A stretch of DNA of 64,000 nucleotides from Streptomyces sp. ISL-100 (GTDB lineage: Bacteria > Actinomycetota > Actinomycetes > Streptomycetales > Streptomycetaceae). Location: contig NZ_JAGGOK010000025.1 in assembly GCF_018614615.1 (NCBI RefSeq), positions 1-64,000 of the forward strand, in the 5' to 3' direction. Positions 41,608 to 49,149 of this stretch are shown piece by piece. The first letter of the stretch is position 1; every line of letters starts with the position of its first letter. The notes below the pieces were generated by a model, which was not told the DNA's origin, ran no database searches, and saw nothing but the letters and a program-made list of their open reading frames with translations. The position numbers and the translations under genes are program-made.

Positions 41608-42360
41608 CCCCCGGGGCCGGCGCGGGGCGGGCGGCACCACGGGCTCGGCGAGTTCGGCCACCCTGGCGAGCCGGGCGAGGTCGTGCACGGTGGTCGTCCG
41701 GTATCCGGTGCCGAGCAGCCCCTCGTCCCGCAGCTCGCGCAACCCCTTGTGCACGGTGGTCTCGGCGGCGCCGGTGAGCGCGGCGAGTTCGGGCTGGGTG
41801 AGATGGAAGCCGATCACATGACCACCGCCCGACTCGGGCCGCCCGTACGCCACGGCGAGCTCCACCAGAAGCCGGGCGAGGCGCACCTTGACCGGATAGC
41901 CCCGGAACTCGAGCCGCCGCCGGTTGGCCCAGCGCAGCCGGTCGGCCACGATCCGGGTCAGCGCCATCGCCACCTCGGGCCGCCGCAGCATGAGCCCGTG
42001 CAGGGCCCCGGGCCCGATCACCCGCGCCCGCAACGGCCCACAGGCCATCACCCCGGCCGACCGCGGCGCGCCGTCGAGCGCGGCCATCTCCCCCACACTG
42101 TCGCCCCCGACCCGGACGGCGAGCAGTGACTCCTGCCCGTTCTCCACGGTCGCGGTGACCTTGGCGAACCCGCTGAGAATCACGTACAGATGCCGATCCG
42201 TGGCGCCCTCGGTGAGCAGCACACCCCCGGACCCGAGCGTCAACTCCGATCCCAGCCCCAGCAATTCGGCCCGCGCGGGATCGGACAACACCCCGAGCAG
42301 ACTCCGACCCGGCCATCCCCACTCCCCACCCGGCCCCACGCCCACCCCTCCACTCTCCAC
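41587..42360 (-). CDS. Crp/Fnr-family regulator with cyclic-nucleotide-binding domain
   Basis: A regulator of up to 257 residues. Residues about 20-135 are a cNMP-binding beta-roll (LGSGGVLLTEGATDRHLYVI, LSGFAKVTATVENGQ, GGDSVGEMAALDGAPRSAGV); the phosphate-binding cassette G-E-M-A-A-L-D-G-x-P-R-S-A is well kept, so it can probably bind a cyclic nucleotide. Residues about 165-230 are the winged helix (FHLTQPELAALTGAAETTVH, KGLRELRDEGLL). Start is uncertain among closely spaced GTGs from 42360; the one at residue 8 has a GGAGG seven bases before. Convergent and overlapping with PycTM, so it is a candidate second receptor or regulator of the module. Confidence 0.88.
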   Translation of the reverse strand: MESGGVGVGPGGEWGWPGRSLLGVLSDPARAELLGLGSELTLGSGGVLLTEGATDRHLYVILSGFAKVTATVENGQESLLAVRVGGDSVGEMAALDGAPRSAGVMACGPLRARVIGPGALHGLMLRRPEVAMALTRIVADRLRWANRRRLEFRGYPVKVRLARLLVELAVAYGRPESGGGHVIGFHLTQPELAALTGAAETTVHKGLRELRDEGLLGTGYRTTTVHDLARLARVAELAEPVVPPAPRRPRGSAEERP

Positions 42361-42634
42361 CCCTCATATCCCCCACCCGCCCAGGCTAGGCCCTCCCCGC
42401 ACGAAGACGCCCACCCGCGTGGACGGGGTGCCCCTCGACCTCACTCGAAACCCAAAGGCCGCCCGCCCCGCTCCCAGCGGTTCGGACGGCCTTCGTCGGT
42501 CGGCGCGGAGGGTCAGCGGGGCAGACTTGAAGCGGAATATATCCGGCCCGTTTCTGGCCTGCGACAGAGCCCCATCCGAGCCTCTGACCAGGCATTTCAC
42601 CGTTTGATTACGTTGGCCTCCGCCGGGCGCGCGG
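42361..42634. other. Non-coding stretch upstream of the Crp/Fnr gene
   Basis: 274 bases with no supportable gene. It should carry the Crp/Fnr promoter. The part 42530-42610 is less GC-rich (GGAATATATCC, CCGTTTGATTACG) and may be a junction with imported DNA. Confidence 0.4.
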
Positions 42635-42736
42635 TCAGTAGTGGTAACGAGCCGCGAGGATGACGATCTCCTTGTCCGTGACCAGGTAGACAAGGCGGTG
42701 CTCGTCGTCGATCCTCCTCGACCACGCCCCGGGCAG
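42635..42736 (-). pseudogene. yoeB: C-terminal remnant of a YoeB-type mRNA interferase
   Basis: The last 33 codons before the stop read [20 protein letters not shown] then [11 protein letters not shown], matching the C-terminal third of YoeB/Txe toxins, including the Glu-His-Arg of the active site and the terminal R-Y-H-Y. Upstream of GAW the text no longer matches the family, and no YefM antitoxin is present. A deletion or insertion has removed the 5' part; the break lies within about 10 bases of the inverted repeat at 42744-42769. Confidence 0.85.
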
Positions 42737-42743
42737 CCAGAAA

Positions 42744-42769
42744 CACCTAGATAGGGGCCGATCTAGGTG
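42744..42769. repeat. 9-bp inverted repeat at the yoeB breakpoint
   Basis: CACCTAGAT (42744-42752) and ATCTAGGTG (42761-42769) are exact complements around an 8-base loop. It abuts the point where yoeB homology stops, so it may be a terminator or the end of a lost mobile element. Confidence 0.7.
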
Positions 42770-42916
42770 GTAAGCGAGAACCTCTACCCAGACGACAAAA
42801 TGCCTGTTCAGAGGCCCTTTATGGCTCAGGCAGGCCAGGGGTGGCGGCCCCGGTCGTCCTTCCAAGACCTGCGGCGGCCCTATCTTCCGGATCTTCCCGA
42901 CGGCCCCTGACTGCCT

Positions 42917-43873
42917 TCACGGCCTGCTGGAATCACTCTCGCCGTTGCCCTGGGTGCCGTTCCCGCTCTGACGGCCGTCGTTGCCGTCTTCTTCCTTGCC
43001 GGCGGGCTGCGTGGGATCCGCACCGGGATTCCCCGGATCCGCCGCCGCGTCGTCGCCCGGCTTCGCCGGGGGCTCCCCCGGCGTCCCGGGCTCCGCGCCC
43101 GGCTTCGAGGCGTTCAAGCCTTTGGGTGCCTTCGTAGAGCCCTTGCCGCCAGTACCCCGGCCCGGCTGCTGCTTGTCGGCCATCAGCAAGCGCTCGCAGT
43201 ACGCCTCCACCGTCAGCCCGGCGTCCGCGGCGTCCGCCGTCAGCTGCTCGGAAGCCGCACCGCGGCCGGAGGCCGAGCGACCGTGGGACACGAGGTACGC
43301 GACGCAGTGCGCCACGGCGTCCTGCGCCCGCGCCGGGCGCGCCGGCCCCGAGCGGGTGACCTCGGCCGAAGGAAGGCGCGCCGTGCCCTCCTCTGCCGCC
43401 CCTGCCGCGCTTCCCGGCGCCGCGCCGGGCGTGGCCGGGGCGCTGCTGTGGGCCCCGGTCGCCACGGCGGCGGCCCCGCCGCCGCCCGAACCACCGTCGC
43501 CGATCCCGAACGGCCCCGGGATCGCTCCCGTGCCGACCGCGAGAGCCACGCCGCCCAGCGTCACCGTTGCCGCGGCCGAGGCGAACGCCGCCCTGACCGG
43601 CAACACGCCGCGCCACCGCCGGGACGGCCGCCAGTCGTCGCGCCTGCGCGCCTGCCACCAGCGCCCCGGGCCGGCGTGCACGCCGGAGTCGCGCGCCTCC
43701 CGGTACGCGGCGAGCGCCGCCTGCGCGTCCGCCTCGCCGGGGCGAGGCGCGGATCGGCGTACGGCGGCCAGCAACGCCTCGACCTCCGGCGTGACCGCCT
43801 CCTCACCCACCGCTTCCCATTTCCCGGCCCCGGCCCGCTGTCGCGTCCGCGCCCGTCTCCGTACCCGTCTCAT
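42917..43873 (-). CDS. Single-pass membrane protein, paralogue of the 33415-34500 ECF partner
   Basis: A 318-residue protein with the same plan as the first one: a helical basic cytoplasmic part (EVEALLAAVRRSAPRPGEAD, AQAALAAYREARDSG), a membrane segment AAFASAAATVTLGGVALAVG followed by TGAIPGPFGIGD (compare TGVLPSPFGRGG in the paralogue), then an exterior Gly/Ala/Pro region with a Cys-containing helix pair (VAHCVAYLVSHG, LTVEAYCERLLMAD). It starts 10 bases after the sigma gene. Likely a membrane-bound regulator of that sigma factor (inference); no zinc anti-sigma motif is seen. Confidence 0.75.
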   Translation of the reverse strand: MRRVRRRARTRQRAGAGKWEAVGEEAVTPEVEALLAAVRRSAPRPGEADAQAALAAYREARDSGVHAGPGRWWQARRRDDWRPSRRWRGVLPVRAAFASAAATVTLGGVALAVGTGAIPGPFGIGDGGSGGGGAAAVATGAHSSAPATPGAAPGSAAGAAEEGTARLPSAEVTRSGPARPARAQDAVAHCVAYLVSHGRSASGRGAASEQLTADAADAGLTVEAYCERLLMADKQQPGRGTGGKGSTKAPKGLNASKPGAEPGTPGEPPAKPGDDAAADPGNPGADPTQPAGKEEDGNDGRQSGNGTQGNGESDSSRP

Positions 43874-43883
43874 GTGTCACGTC

Positions 43884-44540
43884 TCATGTCTCATCTCTCA
43901 GCGTGCGCGGCGCCGCAGACGTCACAACGCCCGTCCGGCTCCCGGCAGCCAGCTGCTCGGCCAGCCGCTTGAGCCCGCGGTACGCGGAAGTCCGTACGGA
44001 CCCGCTGCGCTTGCCCAGCACCCGAGCCGCCGCGGGCCCGTCGAGCCCGACGACCACGCGCAGCAGCACCGCCTCCGCCTGCTCGCGCGGCAGCGTGGCG
44101 ATCATTTCCAGCGCCTGACCGGTCGACAGCGCTTCGAGCGCGTCGTCGGCGGTGTTCTGCCGGCCGGGAAGGTCCAGTACGTCCTGCTCGATCAGCGAGG
44201 TAAGGGGTCTTCGCTTCCGCTTGCGCAGGTGGTCGAGTGCGCGGTGGCGGGCGATCGTCGCCGTCCAGCCGCGGAATCCCGCCCCGTCGCCGCGGAATCG
44301 CCCCAGGTCCCGGGCGATCTCCAGCCACGCCTCGGACGTCACGTCCTCGGCGTCTTCCCCCACCAGCCCCCGCACGTAACCAAGCAGTCCTGGATGCACA
44401 AGCCGGTACGCCGCAGCGAACCCGCTCTCGTCCCCCTGCTGGGCCCGCTCGACGGCAGCACCCAGCTCCGCGTCGTACGCCTGTGTACGACGCCGCTCCC
44501 CGCCCCTGACCACACGACCCTCTTCGTACCGACTCGGCAC
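43884..44540 (-). CDS. ECF-type sigma factor, paralogue of the 34497-35273 gene
   Basis: A 218-residue sigma factor. Region 2 is LLGYVRGLVGEDAEDVTSEA, WLEIARDLGRFRGDG, ARHRALDHLRKRKRRP; region 4 is MIATLPREQAEAVLLRVVVG, AARVLGKRSGSVRTSAYRGL. These align almost residue for residue with the first copy (LLGYIRTLVG, WLQIARDLDRF, ARNRALDHIRMRGRRP). It lacks the long Gly/Ser tail of its paralogue. Start 44540 is the earliest in frame. Each sigma gene is followed by its own membrane partner, so the unit was duplicated or acquired as a two-gene cassette. Confidence 0.9.
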   Translation of the reverse strand: MPSRYEEGRVVRGGERRRTQAYDAELGAAVERAQQGDESGFAAAYRLVHPGLLGYVRGLVGEDAEDVTSEAWLEIARDLGRFRGDGAGFRGWTATIARHRALDHLRKRKRRPLTSLIEQDVLDLPGRQNTADDALEALSTGQALEMIATLPREQAEAVLLRVVVGLDGPAAARVLGKRSGSVRTSAYRGLKRLAEQLAAGSRTGVVTSAAPRTLRDET

Positions 44541-44672
44541 TGGTCACCGTGCCCGTGCCCCCTGGGGAGCCAGGCCCCCCATTGCTCTGCGCCGGAAGCC
44601 ACAGAAACGTCACAGCTTCTTTGCCGTGCCCGGCTCAGGCTTCCATCAGAAGGTCACCCGGAAGGTCACCCC

Positions 44673-45119
44673 TCACGCCTGGCAGACGGCCTTACGGGCC
44701 CGGCCGTGAAGCAGCAGATAGAACCGCTGCACCGACTCCTCGGAACCGGCCTCGAACCGGTTGACGACCTTCCCGAGCGGGTTCCACACCCGCCCGTCAG
44801 GCATCCGCACCCCGACGGACTGCCGGAAGAGCTCACGCTGTTCGTCCCCGAAGTCGACCCAACGCCCACCCGCCCTGCGGACGATGACCTCACCGGTGTA
44901 CGCACCGAGCCCGCGCAGCACCGCGTCGATCTGCGCACGCTCGGGCGCGTTGCGCCGCAGTCCGTCGACGACGAGGTCCACGAGCCGCAGGCTGGCCACG
45001 GAGTAGTCGAGCGGCAGCCGATTGCGCACGGTGAGCTGCTCGACGAACTCGGCGGCGTACCCACGCATGCCGGTCGCACCGGGCAGCTGCGACTCCCCCT
45101 CCCCCACGCGCTCAACCAT
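44673..45119 (-). CDS. Conserved Streptomyces hypothetical protein
   Basis: A 148-residue soluble protein, not assigned to a known family. It is mixed alpha/beta: GYAAEFVEQLTVRNRLPLDY, SVASLRLVDLVVDGLRRN, GLGAYTGEVIVRRAGGRWVD, VGVRMPDGRVWNPLGKVVNR and SEESVQRFYLLLHGRAR. The ordered spacing and coding bias support a real gene. I recall similar proteins in other Streptomyces as hypothetical only. It is alone between the sigma gene and an ATPase pseudogene, on the same strand as the sigma unit, 132 bases upstream of it. Confidence 0.7.
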   Translation of the reverse strand: MVERVGEGESQLPGATGMRGYAAEFVEQLTVRNRLPLDYSVASLRLVDLVVDGLRRNAPERAQIDAVLRGLGAYTGEVIVRRAGGRWVDFGDEQRELFRQSVGVRMPDGRVWNPLGKVVNRFEAGSEESVQRFYLLLHGRARKAVCQA

Positions 45120-45294
45120 GTACTCACGCTCCTCCGGCTCAGCCGATCAACGCCTTCCACTGACCAAGCGACGGGAGCCTCAGGAACATCACGCGAACCA
45201 CCATGTGTTGGTTGTCACGGCCCCAGATCCGAAAATTCTGCGATTGCCGTACAACCCTCACGGGGTTTCGAGCGTCAGATAGCGCACCGTACGG

Positions 45295-46038
45295 GCCCCG
45301 GACTCGTTCCTACTGGCGACCGAACCCGACCTGCGCGACCGCTCGCTGTACCACTCAGTGCTAGCAGCCGTCGCGGCCGGCAACACCACCAGCGGCGGCA
45401 TCGCGAGCACAGTCGGCCGCAAGGCCACCGACATCTCGCTCCCGCTCACCGTGCTGAAGCGGTGCGGGCTCTCACCGCCGAACCGGACGCGTTCCGCAAG
45501 AACCGCGCCATGTACCGCGTCGCCGAGCCGCTGATCGCCTTCCACCACGCCGTCGTACGCCCTGAATCGGCCCTGCTCGCCCGCAGGCGCGGCACGGCCG
45601 GGGTCTGGGAGTGCAGCCAGGCCACCTTCCTGAGTCAGTTCGTCGGTCCGCACTTCGAGCGTCTGTGCCGCGAGTGAGTCGAATGGCACGCCGACCCCGA
45701 AACATTCGGCGGCATGCCGATCGGCGTCGCCGCGGGACCGTTCCCGCCCTGCGGCCCGCACGAGCCACGAGGTCGACGTTGTCGTGCACGGCGCGGTGGG
45801 GCAGGACCGGGGCATCCTGCTCTCGGTCGGCGAGGCGAAGTGGCACAAGGTGATGGACGTACGCCATCTCGAACGCCTGCGCCACGTCCTGCACTTGCTG
45901 GCGGCCCGGGGCGTGGACACGACGCACGCCAGACCGGCCTGCTACAGCGGCGTGGGGTTCACTCCGGAACTTCGGGCGGCGGGCGAGCGTGGAGAGGTGG
46001 TGCTGGTGGATCTGGAGCGGCTGTACGACGGCCAGTAG
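45295..46038 (+). pseudogene. C-terminal half of a DUF234-type AAA ATPase, broken in three places
   Basis: Three frames in succession spell one protein. First PDSFLLATEPDLRDRSLYHS, VLAAVAAGNTTSGGIASTVG and RKATDISLPLTVL; then after a shift near 45460, TAEPDAFRKNRAMYRVAEPL, IAFHHAVVRPE and FVGPHFERLCRE. A TGA (45675-45677) replaces the expected Trp of CREW. After a further shift near 45765, HEVDVVVHGAVGQD, LSVGEAKWHKVMDVRHLERL and VVLVDLERLYDGQ. The last part is the DUF234 nuclease-like domain. The P-loop half is gone. An inactive relic. Confidence 0.85.
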
Positions 46039-46042
46039 TGTG

Positions 46043-46411
46043 TCACCCTCCCATTTGCGCCTTGAGGTGCCCGATCACCTCGTTGAACTCCTTGGTCGGC
46101 GAGAAGTCGATGTACTCGCAGTCCTCAAGGGCCTCCGGCACGTGGCCGGGCGCCCAGTAGAAGGCCTGCCCCGCCTCGTAGATGTCCTCGCCGTCCTTGG
46201 TCCGCATCTTCAGCCGCCCCTTGAAAAGGTATCCCCAGTGAGGGCACTGACACAGGTCATCGGGCAGGCCCTTGGCCAGCGGCCCCATGTCCGTACCCTT
46301 GGGAAACCGCGCGAAAGCGACGGTCATGTCGCCCCCGACCTCCTGCATACGCAGCTCTACTCCGCCCCCTTCGATCGCGACAGGAGCGTCATTCCGGGTC
46401 GTTGCCTGCAT
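46043..46411 (-). CDS. Cupin-domain protein
   Basis: A 122-residue single-domain cupin. FARFPKGTDMGPLAKG, CQCPHWGYLFKGRLKMRTKD, GEDIYEAGQAFYWAPGHVPE and EYIDFSPTKEF give the beta-barrel; the first metal motif is degenerate (C-P-H-W-G-Y) and the second offers H-V-P-E. The ligand and reaction are unknown; similar small cupins are often annotated only as cupin-domain proteins. ATG 46411 has GGAGG four bases upstream, shorter than the longest frame. It is convergent with the ATPase relic, 4 bases apart. Confidence 0.85.
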   Translation of the reverse strand: MQATTRNDAPVAIEGGGVELRMQEVGGDMTVAFARFPKGTDMGPLAKGLPDDLCQCPHWGYLFKGRLKMRTKDGEDIYEAGQAFYWAPGHVPEALEDCEYIDFSPTKEFNEVIGHLKAQMGG

Positions 46412-46534
46412 GAGTCCTCCAGGGCGAGACGGTTGCGGGGCTCGGACGGTCCACCTCCTCCCAGTCTGTCCCCGACCGCACGGCCGTGCGACACGGAGGA
46501 GAACGCCGCACACCGGACGCCGGACGCCGGGCGC

Positions 46535-47037
46535 TCACGTGCCCACCTCCCACACGACCTCCCCCTCCTGCCGACGCTCGGTGGGCGAGAGCCCGGCCGC
46601 CGCGGCAACGGCGGCGGACGCGTGGTGGTCAGGATGGATATGGGCGACGGCGGTACGTACGAACGCGCCCCGCGCAAGCCACGCCACCAGCCCGGACGCG
46701 GCCTCCGACCCGATGCCGCGCCCCTGCCACGGCGTCCCGACGACCCACGCGATCTCGGCGCCGGACGCACTGACGGTGGCCTGAACCGTACCCACAGGCA
46801 CCCCTCGTCCCGAAGCCGGATGACCCAGTTGCACCAGGAGACGCCGGGATCGGCCGCCCCGGCCACCCACCGCACGTACCGCTCCCGCAACTCCCGCGAC
46901 GACGCCGGAGCGCCGCCGATGAAGGCGTGCAGTCCGGGGTCGGACAGTACGACGGCCATCTCCTCGGCGTACGCGACCCGCAGCGGCAAAAGGTCCAGCC
47001 GCGCGGTGGTAATGACTTCGGCCAGGACTGAACTCAT
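46535..47037 (-). pseudogene. GNAT acetyltransferase split by a one-base frameshift
   Basis: The start reads VITTARLDLLPLRVAYAEEM, VLSDPGLHAFIGG, WVIRLRDEG in one frame. The rest, VPVGTVQATVSASGAEIAWV, VGTPWQGRGIGSEAASGLVA, TAVAHIHPDHHASAAVAAAA and SPTERRQEGEVVWEVGT, is in the next frame. Together they form a complete RimJ/L-type GNAT with the acetyl-CoA loop Q-G-R-G-I-G-S-E. The break is at a run of four C (plus strand 46801-46804); one more base would restore the gene. This may be a sequencing error, a recent mutation or slippage. Confidence 0.85.
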
Positions 47038-47175
47038 GGCACCTGCCTTCCACAGTCATGAACGGTGGAGGCAGACCCACTCAATGCCGAACACGGACTG
47101 ACTGCCGGTTTGCTCATCGACTCAGCCGGATGAGCCCCTGCTGCGATGAGCGGCCGCGGGCTCTCCAAAGGCGTA

Positions 47176-47442
47176 TCACGTCAGGTGGAGCTTGAGCTGT
47201 TGGTTATGTTCCGAATGGTCTACCACGACTCCAGTGATTGATTCGCCCACCTCGGGCCAGATCAACACCGAATCGTCGTCGTCACGTTTATGCATCCCAG
47301 CCACATCCGCTACGGCACCGTACCGTCGCACACCTTCAATTGAAATGAAGATGCCAAACGAAGCGACACGTTCAACAGCGCCGGCGACCTCGGCCCCGAA
47401 AGGGAACTCCTGCTTGACGGCGTCCCATTCATAATTCACCAT
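47176..47442 (-). CDS. S1 RNA-binding-domain protein
   Basis: An 88-residue protein that is almost one S1 (OB-fold) domain: GAEVAGAVERVASFGIFISI, GAVADVAGMHKRDDDD, PEVGESITGVVVDHSEHNQQ, LKLHLT. The GxVxxVxxFGIFVxI pattern is kept. ATG 47442 was chosen because the longer frame upstream is not protein-like. Single-S1 proteins in Streptomyces accessory regions are often next to other small orphan genes; here the neighbour upstream is a hypothetical acidic protein. Role unknown, RNA binding inferred. Confidence 0.8.
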   Translation of the reverse strand: MVNYEWDAVKQEFPFGAEVAGAVERVASFGIFISIEGVRRYGAVADVAGMHKRDDDDSVLIWPEVGESITGVVVDHSEHNQQLKLHLT

Positions 47443-47678
47443 CTGCTCACATCCCTTCGTACGACCGCACGTCCACGTACGTGCGTGCGTCTCGCGCCCG
47501 CCAATGGCGGCACACCTTAGCCTGCCGACACGAAGGGCGAGCCCCCCAGCAAGGACACACCGAGTCAAGGTCGTCCGGGCCTGAGGGCCGGCCCTGGATC
47601 AGAAGCCGAGCAACTGCAACTTCCGGCCGAAGACCACCCGCACGGCTCGCGGCCTCGTGCTCCGTGCGCCAGTCGGAC

Positions 47679-48116
47679 TCACCCATCAGCCCATGAGTAG
47701 TCCCAGAACAACGAGTCGAAGTCTTCGACCTTGAGCAGAACCTCCAACCCCATGTCCCGCGGCAACAGACAGCCACGGGCCCAGGTGAAGTCGTCGGCCC
47801 CCATTCTGATCTCGACCTCTTCCGTGTCGTCGGAGATCTTGAGATTCCAGAATGACGCGTCACGCCCCATGGTCACGACGGAGAATTCGGGTTCGACTGA
47901 GACGATGAGGCACTCCTCTTCACAGTCGTTCCACGTAAAAATGGCCGATGCGCCGTCCGGGAGGCTGCGATACATCTCCCGTACTTCGTCGAGCCCTATC
48001 GATCTCACACTGCGCGCCGGATCCCAGGTTTCGAGCCGTATTGTCACGAGCGCCGTGGTCAGCGCGAACTCAGTCGCTGCTCCCGACTCCTCCACGGCAT
48101 CCGCATCAGCGTCCAT
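47679..48116 (-). CDS. Acidic hypothetical protein, possible immunity-type protein
   Basis: A protein of about 145 residues, strongly acidic, without membrane segments: DEVREMYRSLPDGASAIFTW, CLIVSVEPEFSVVTMGRD, FWNLKISDDTEEVEIRMGAD and LLKVEDFDSLFWDYSWADG. Small, acidic, beta-rich proteins in zones with toxin debris are often orphan immunity proteins, but I do not recognise the family. The start is ambiguous: TTG, GTG and ATG codons lie within 12 bases downstream of GGGAGG; I list the ATG. Confidence 0.6.
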   Translation of the reverse strand: MDADADAVEESGAATEFALTTALVTIRLETWDPARSVRSIGLDEVREMYRSLPDGASAIFTWNDCEEECLIVSVEPEFSVVTMGRDASFWNLKISDDTEEVEIRMGADDFTWARGCLLPRDMGLEVLLKVEDFDSLFWDYSWADG

Positions 48117-48275
48117 CAAGATCACCAACCTCCCGCTCGCCGCCGCCGCCCGCTCCTCAGTCGGCCACGATTACCCGCGATTTTGCTGGCCCGCCCGCGA
48201 CTGACAGCAAATCGGCGTTCGGGCCTGCGAGCCGAAATTCGTGGACGTTGACGTCAGCGTTGCCGTCAGGCGTTT

Positions 48276-48689
48276 CTACGGCAGGAGGGTGAGCGCGGGA
48301 ACGTGCTTGGGTTTGACGACGGTGAAGTGGCGGCGGTCAAGGGTGGCGATGCGGTCCGCCTTGAAGCGCTCCGCGATGGCGATGACGGAGGCATCGACCG
48401 CTCCGAGGGGAAAGTCGGCGTACTGGATGACGAGCTCGCTGAGGCGGTGCAGGTCGTCCTTGGTCAGTTCGACGAGTTCGAAGGTTCCCAGGGCGACTTG
48501 TTCGATGAAGGCGGCCTCGACCCTGGGCCAGCGTTCCAGGCTCCAGCTGACCTCGGCAAAGACCGGGCCGGGCAGGAGTCGTCGGCCCTGGAGGCGGGTG
48601 AAAAAGTCCACGCAACGTACATGGTGCTTGTCGTCGGCATTGAAAGCCGACAGGAGCGGGCCGGTGTCCAGGACGGTTGGTGCGATCAC
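48276..48689 (-). CDS. PIN-domain toxin (VapC-like)
   Basis: A 137-residue PIN nuclease. Catalytic acids: Asp in APTVLDTGPLLSAFNADDKH, Glu in PGPVFAEVSWSLERW, Asp in FPLGAVDASVIAIAERFKAD and Asp in RIATLDRRHFTVV. All four positions are present, so it should be active. Its ATG overlaps the stop of the small upstream gene by four bases (ATGA), the standard toxin-antitoxin layout. Sequence is quite different from the PIN protein at 37263-37655, so the two pairs are separate acquisitions, not a duplication. Confidence 0.88.
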   Translation of the reverse strand: MIAPTVLDTGPLLSAFNADDKHHVRCVDFFTRLQGRRLLPGPVFAEVSWSLERWPRVEAAFIEQVALGTFELVELTKDDLHRLSELVIQYADFPLGAVDASVIAIAERFKADRIATLDRRHFTVVKPKHVPALTLLP

Positions 48690-48967
48690 TCGGCGACGTC
48701 CAGGCGGCGTTCCATCCGCTCGCGGATGTAGTGGTCGTGGTTCTCGCCGAAGTCGGCCGGCGCGTGGATGCTACCGAAGAGCGCCAGGAGGCCGGGCGGC
48801 ACCTCGCCCCCATCGTATTCACTCTTGTCCTGCTCGTCAGCATGGTCAGGCAGCGCTTCGGCGAGTTCCTCGTCCTGGCTGATGATCAGCCGCAGCCGCC
48901 GCACCTGGGGCGGGCTGAGATGCTCCAGCGCGTACCGGATGTCCTCGTAGTCGCGTGCTGCCGTCAT
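48686..48967 (-). CDS. Putative antitoxin partner of the PIN protein
   Basis: A 93-residue acidic helical protein: YEDIRYALEHLSPPQVRRLR, LIISQDEELAEALPDHADEQ, GLLALFGSIHAPADFGENHD, HYIRERMERRLDVAE. Not a canonical RHH or AbrB form, but gene order, size and 4-base overlap with the PIN gene point to an antitoxin. ATG 48967 was chosen; the upstream sequence in the same frame belongs to a transposase scar. Such PIN neighbours often wrap the toxin with their C-terminal end. Confidence 0.75.
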   Translation of the reverse strand: MTAARDYEDIRYALEHLSPPQVRRLRLIISQDEELAEALPDHADEQDKSEYDGGEVPPGLLALFGSIHAPADFGENHDHYIRERMERRLDVAE

Positions 48968-49149
48968 GCCACAAGTCTGGCACGGGCACAGCCGCTCTGT
49001 CCTGGCTCTTCGGCCTGCTGATGCTGAGTCTGCCAGGGTGCTCGGGCGGGGTTGGGTTGACCTGGGCCGGAGTCCTGTCCGGTGTGAGGCCGGGCGCTCC
49101 GGGGGCCATACGCTCATCCGCCGACGGGGCAGGCCGGTGCCTCCCCGCG

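Noticed and set aside
42981..45677. An 898-codon plus-strand frame ending in LCRE
   Set aside because: Its first two thirds mirror the sigma/membrane-protein cassette; only the last part is real sequence of the broken DUF234 ATPase, which I annotate as a pseudogene.
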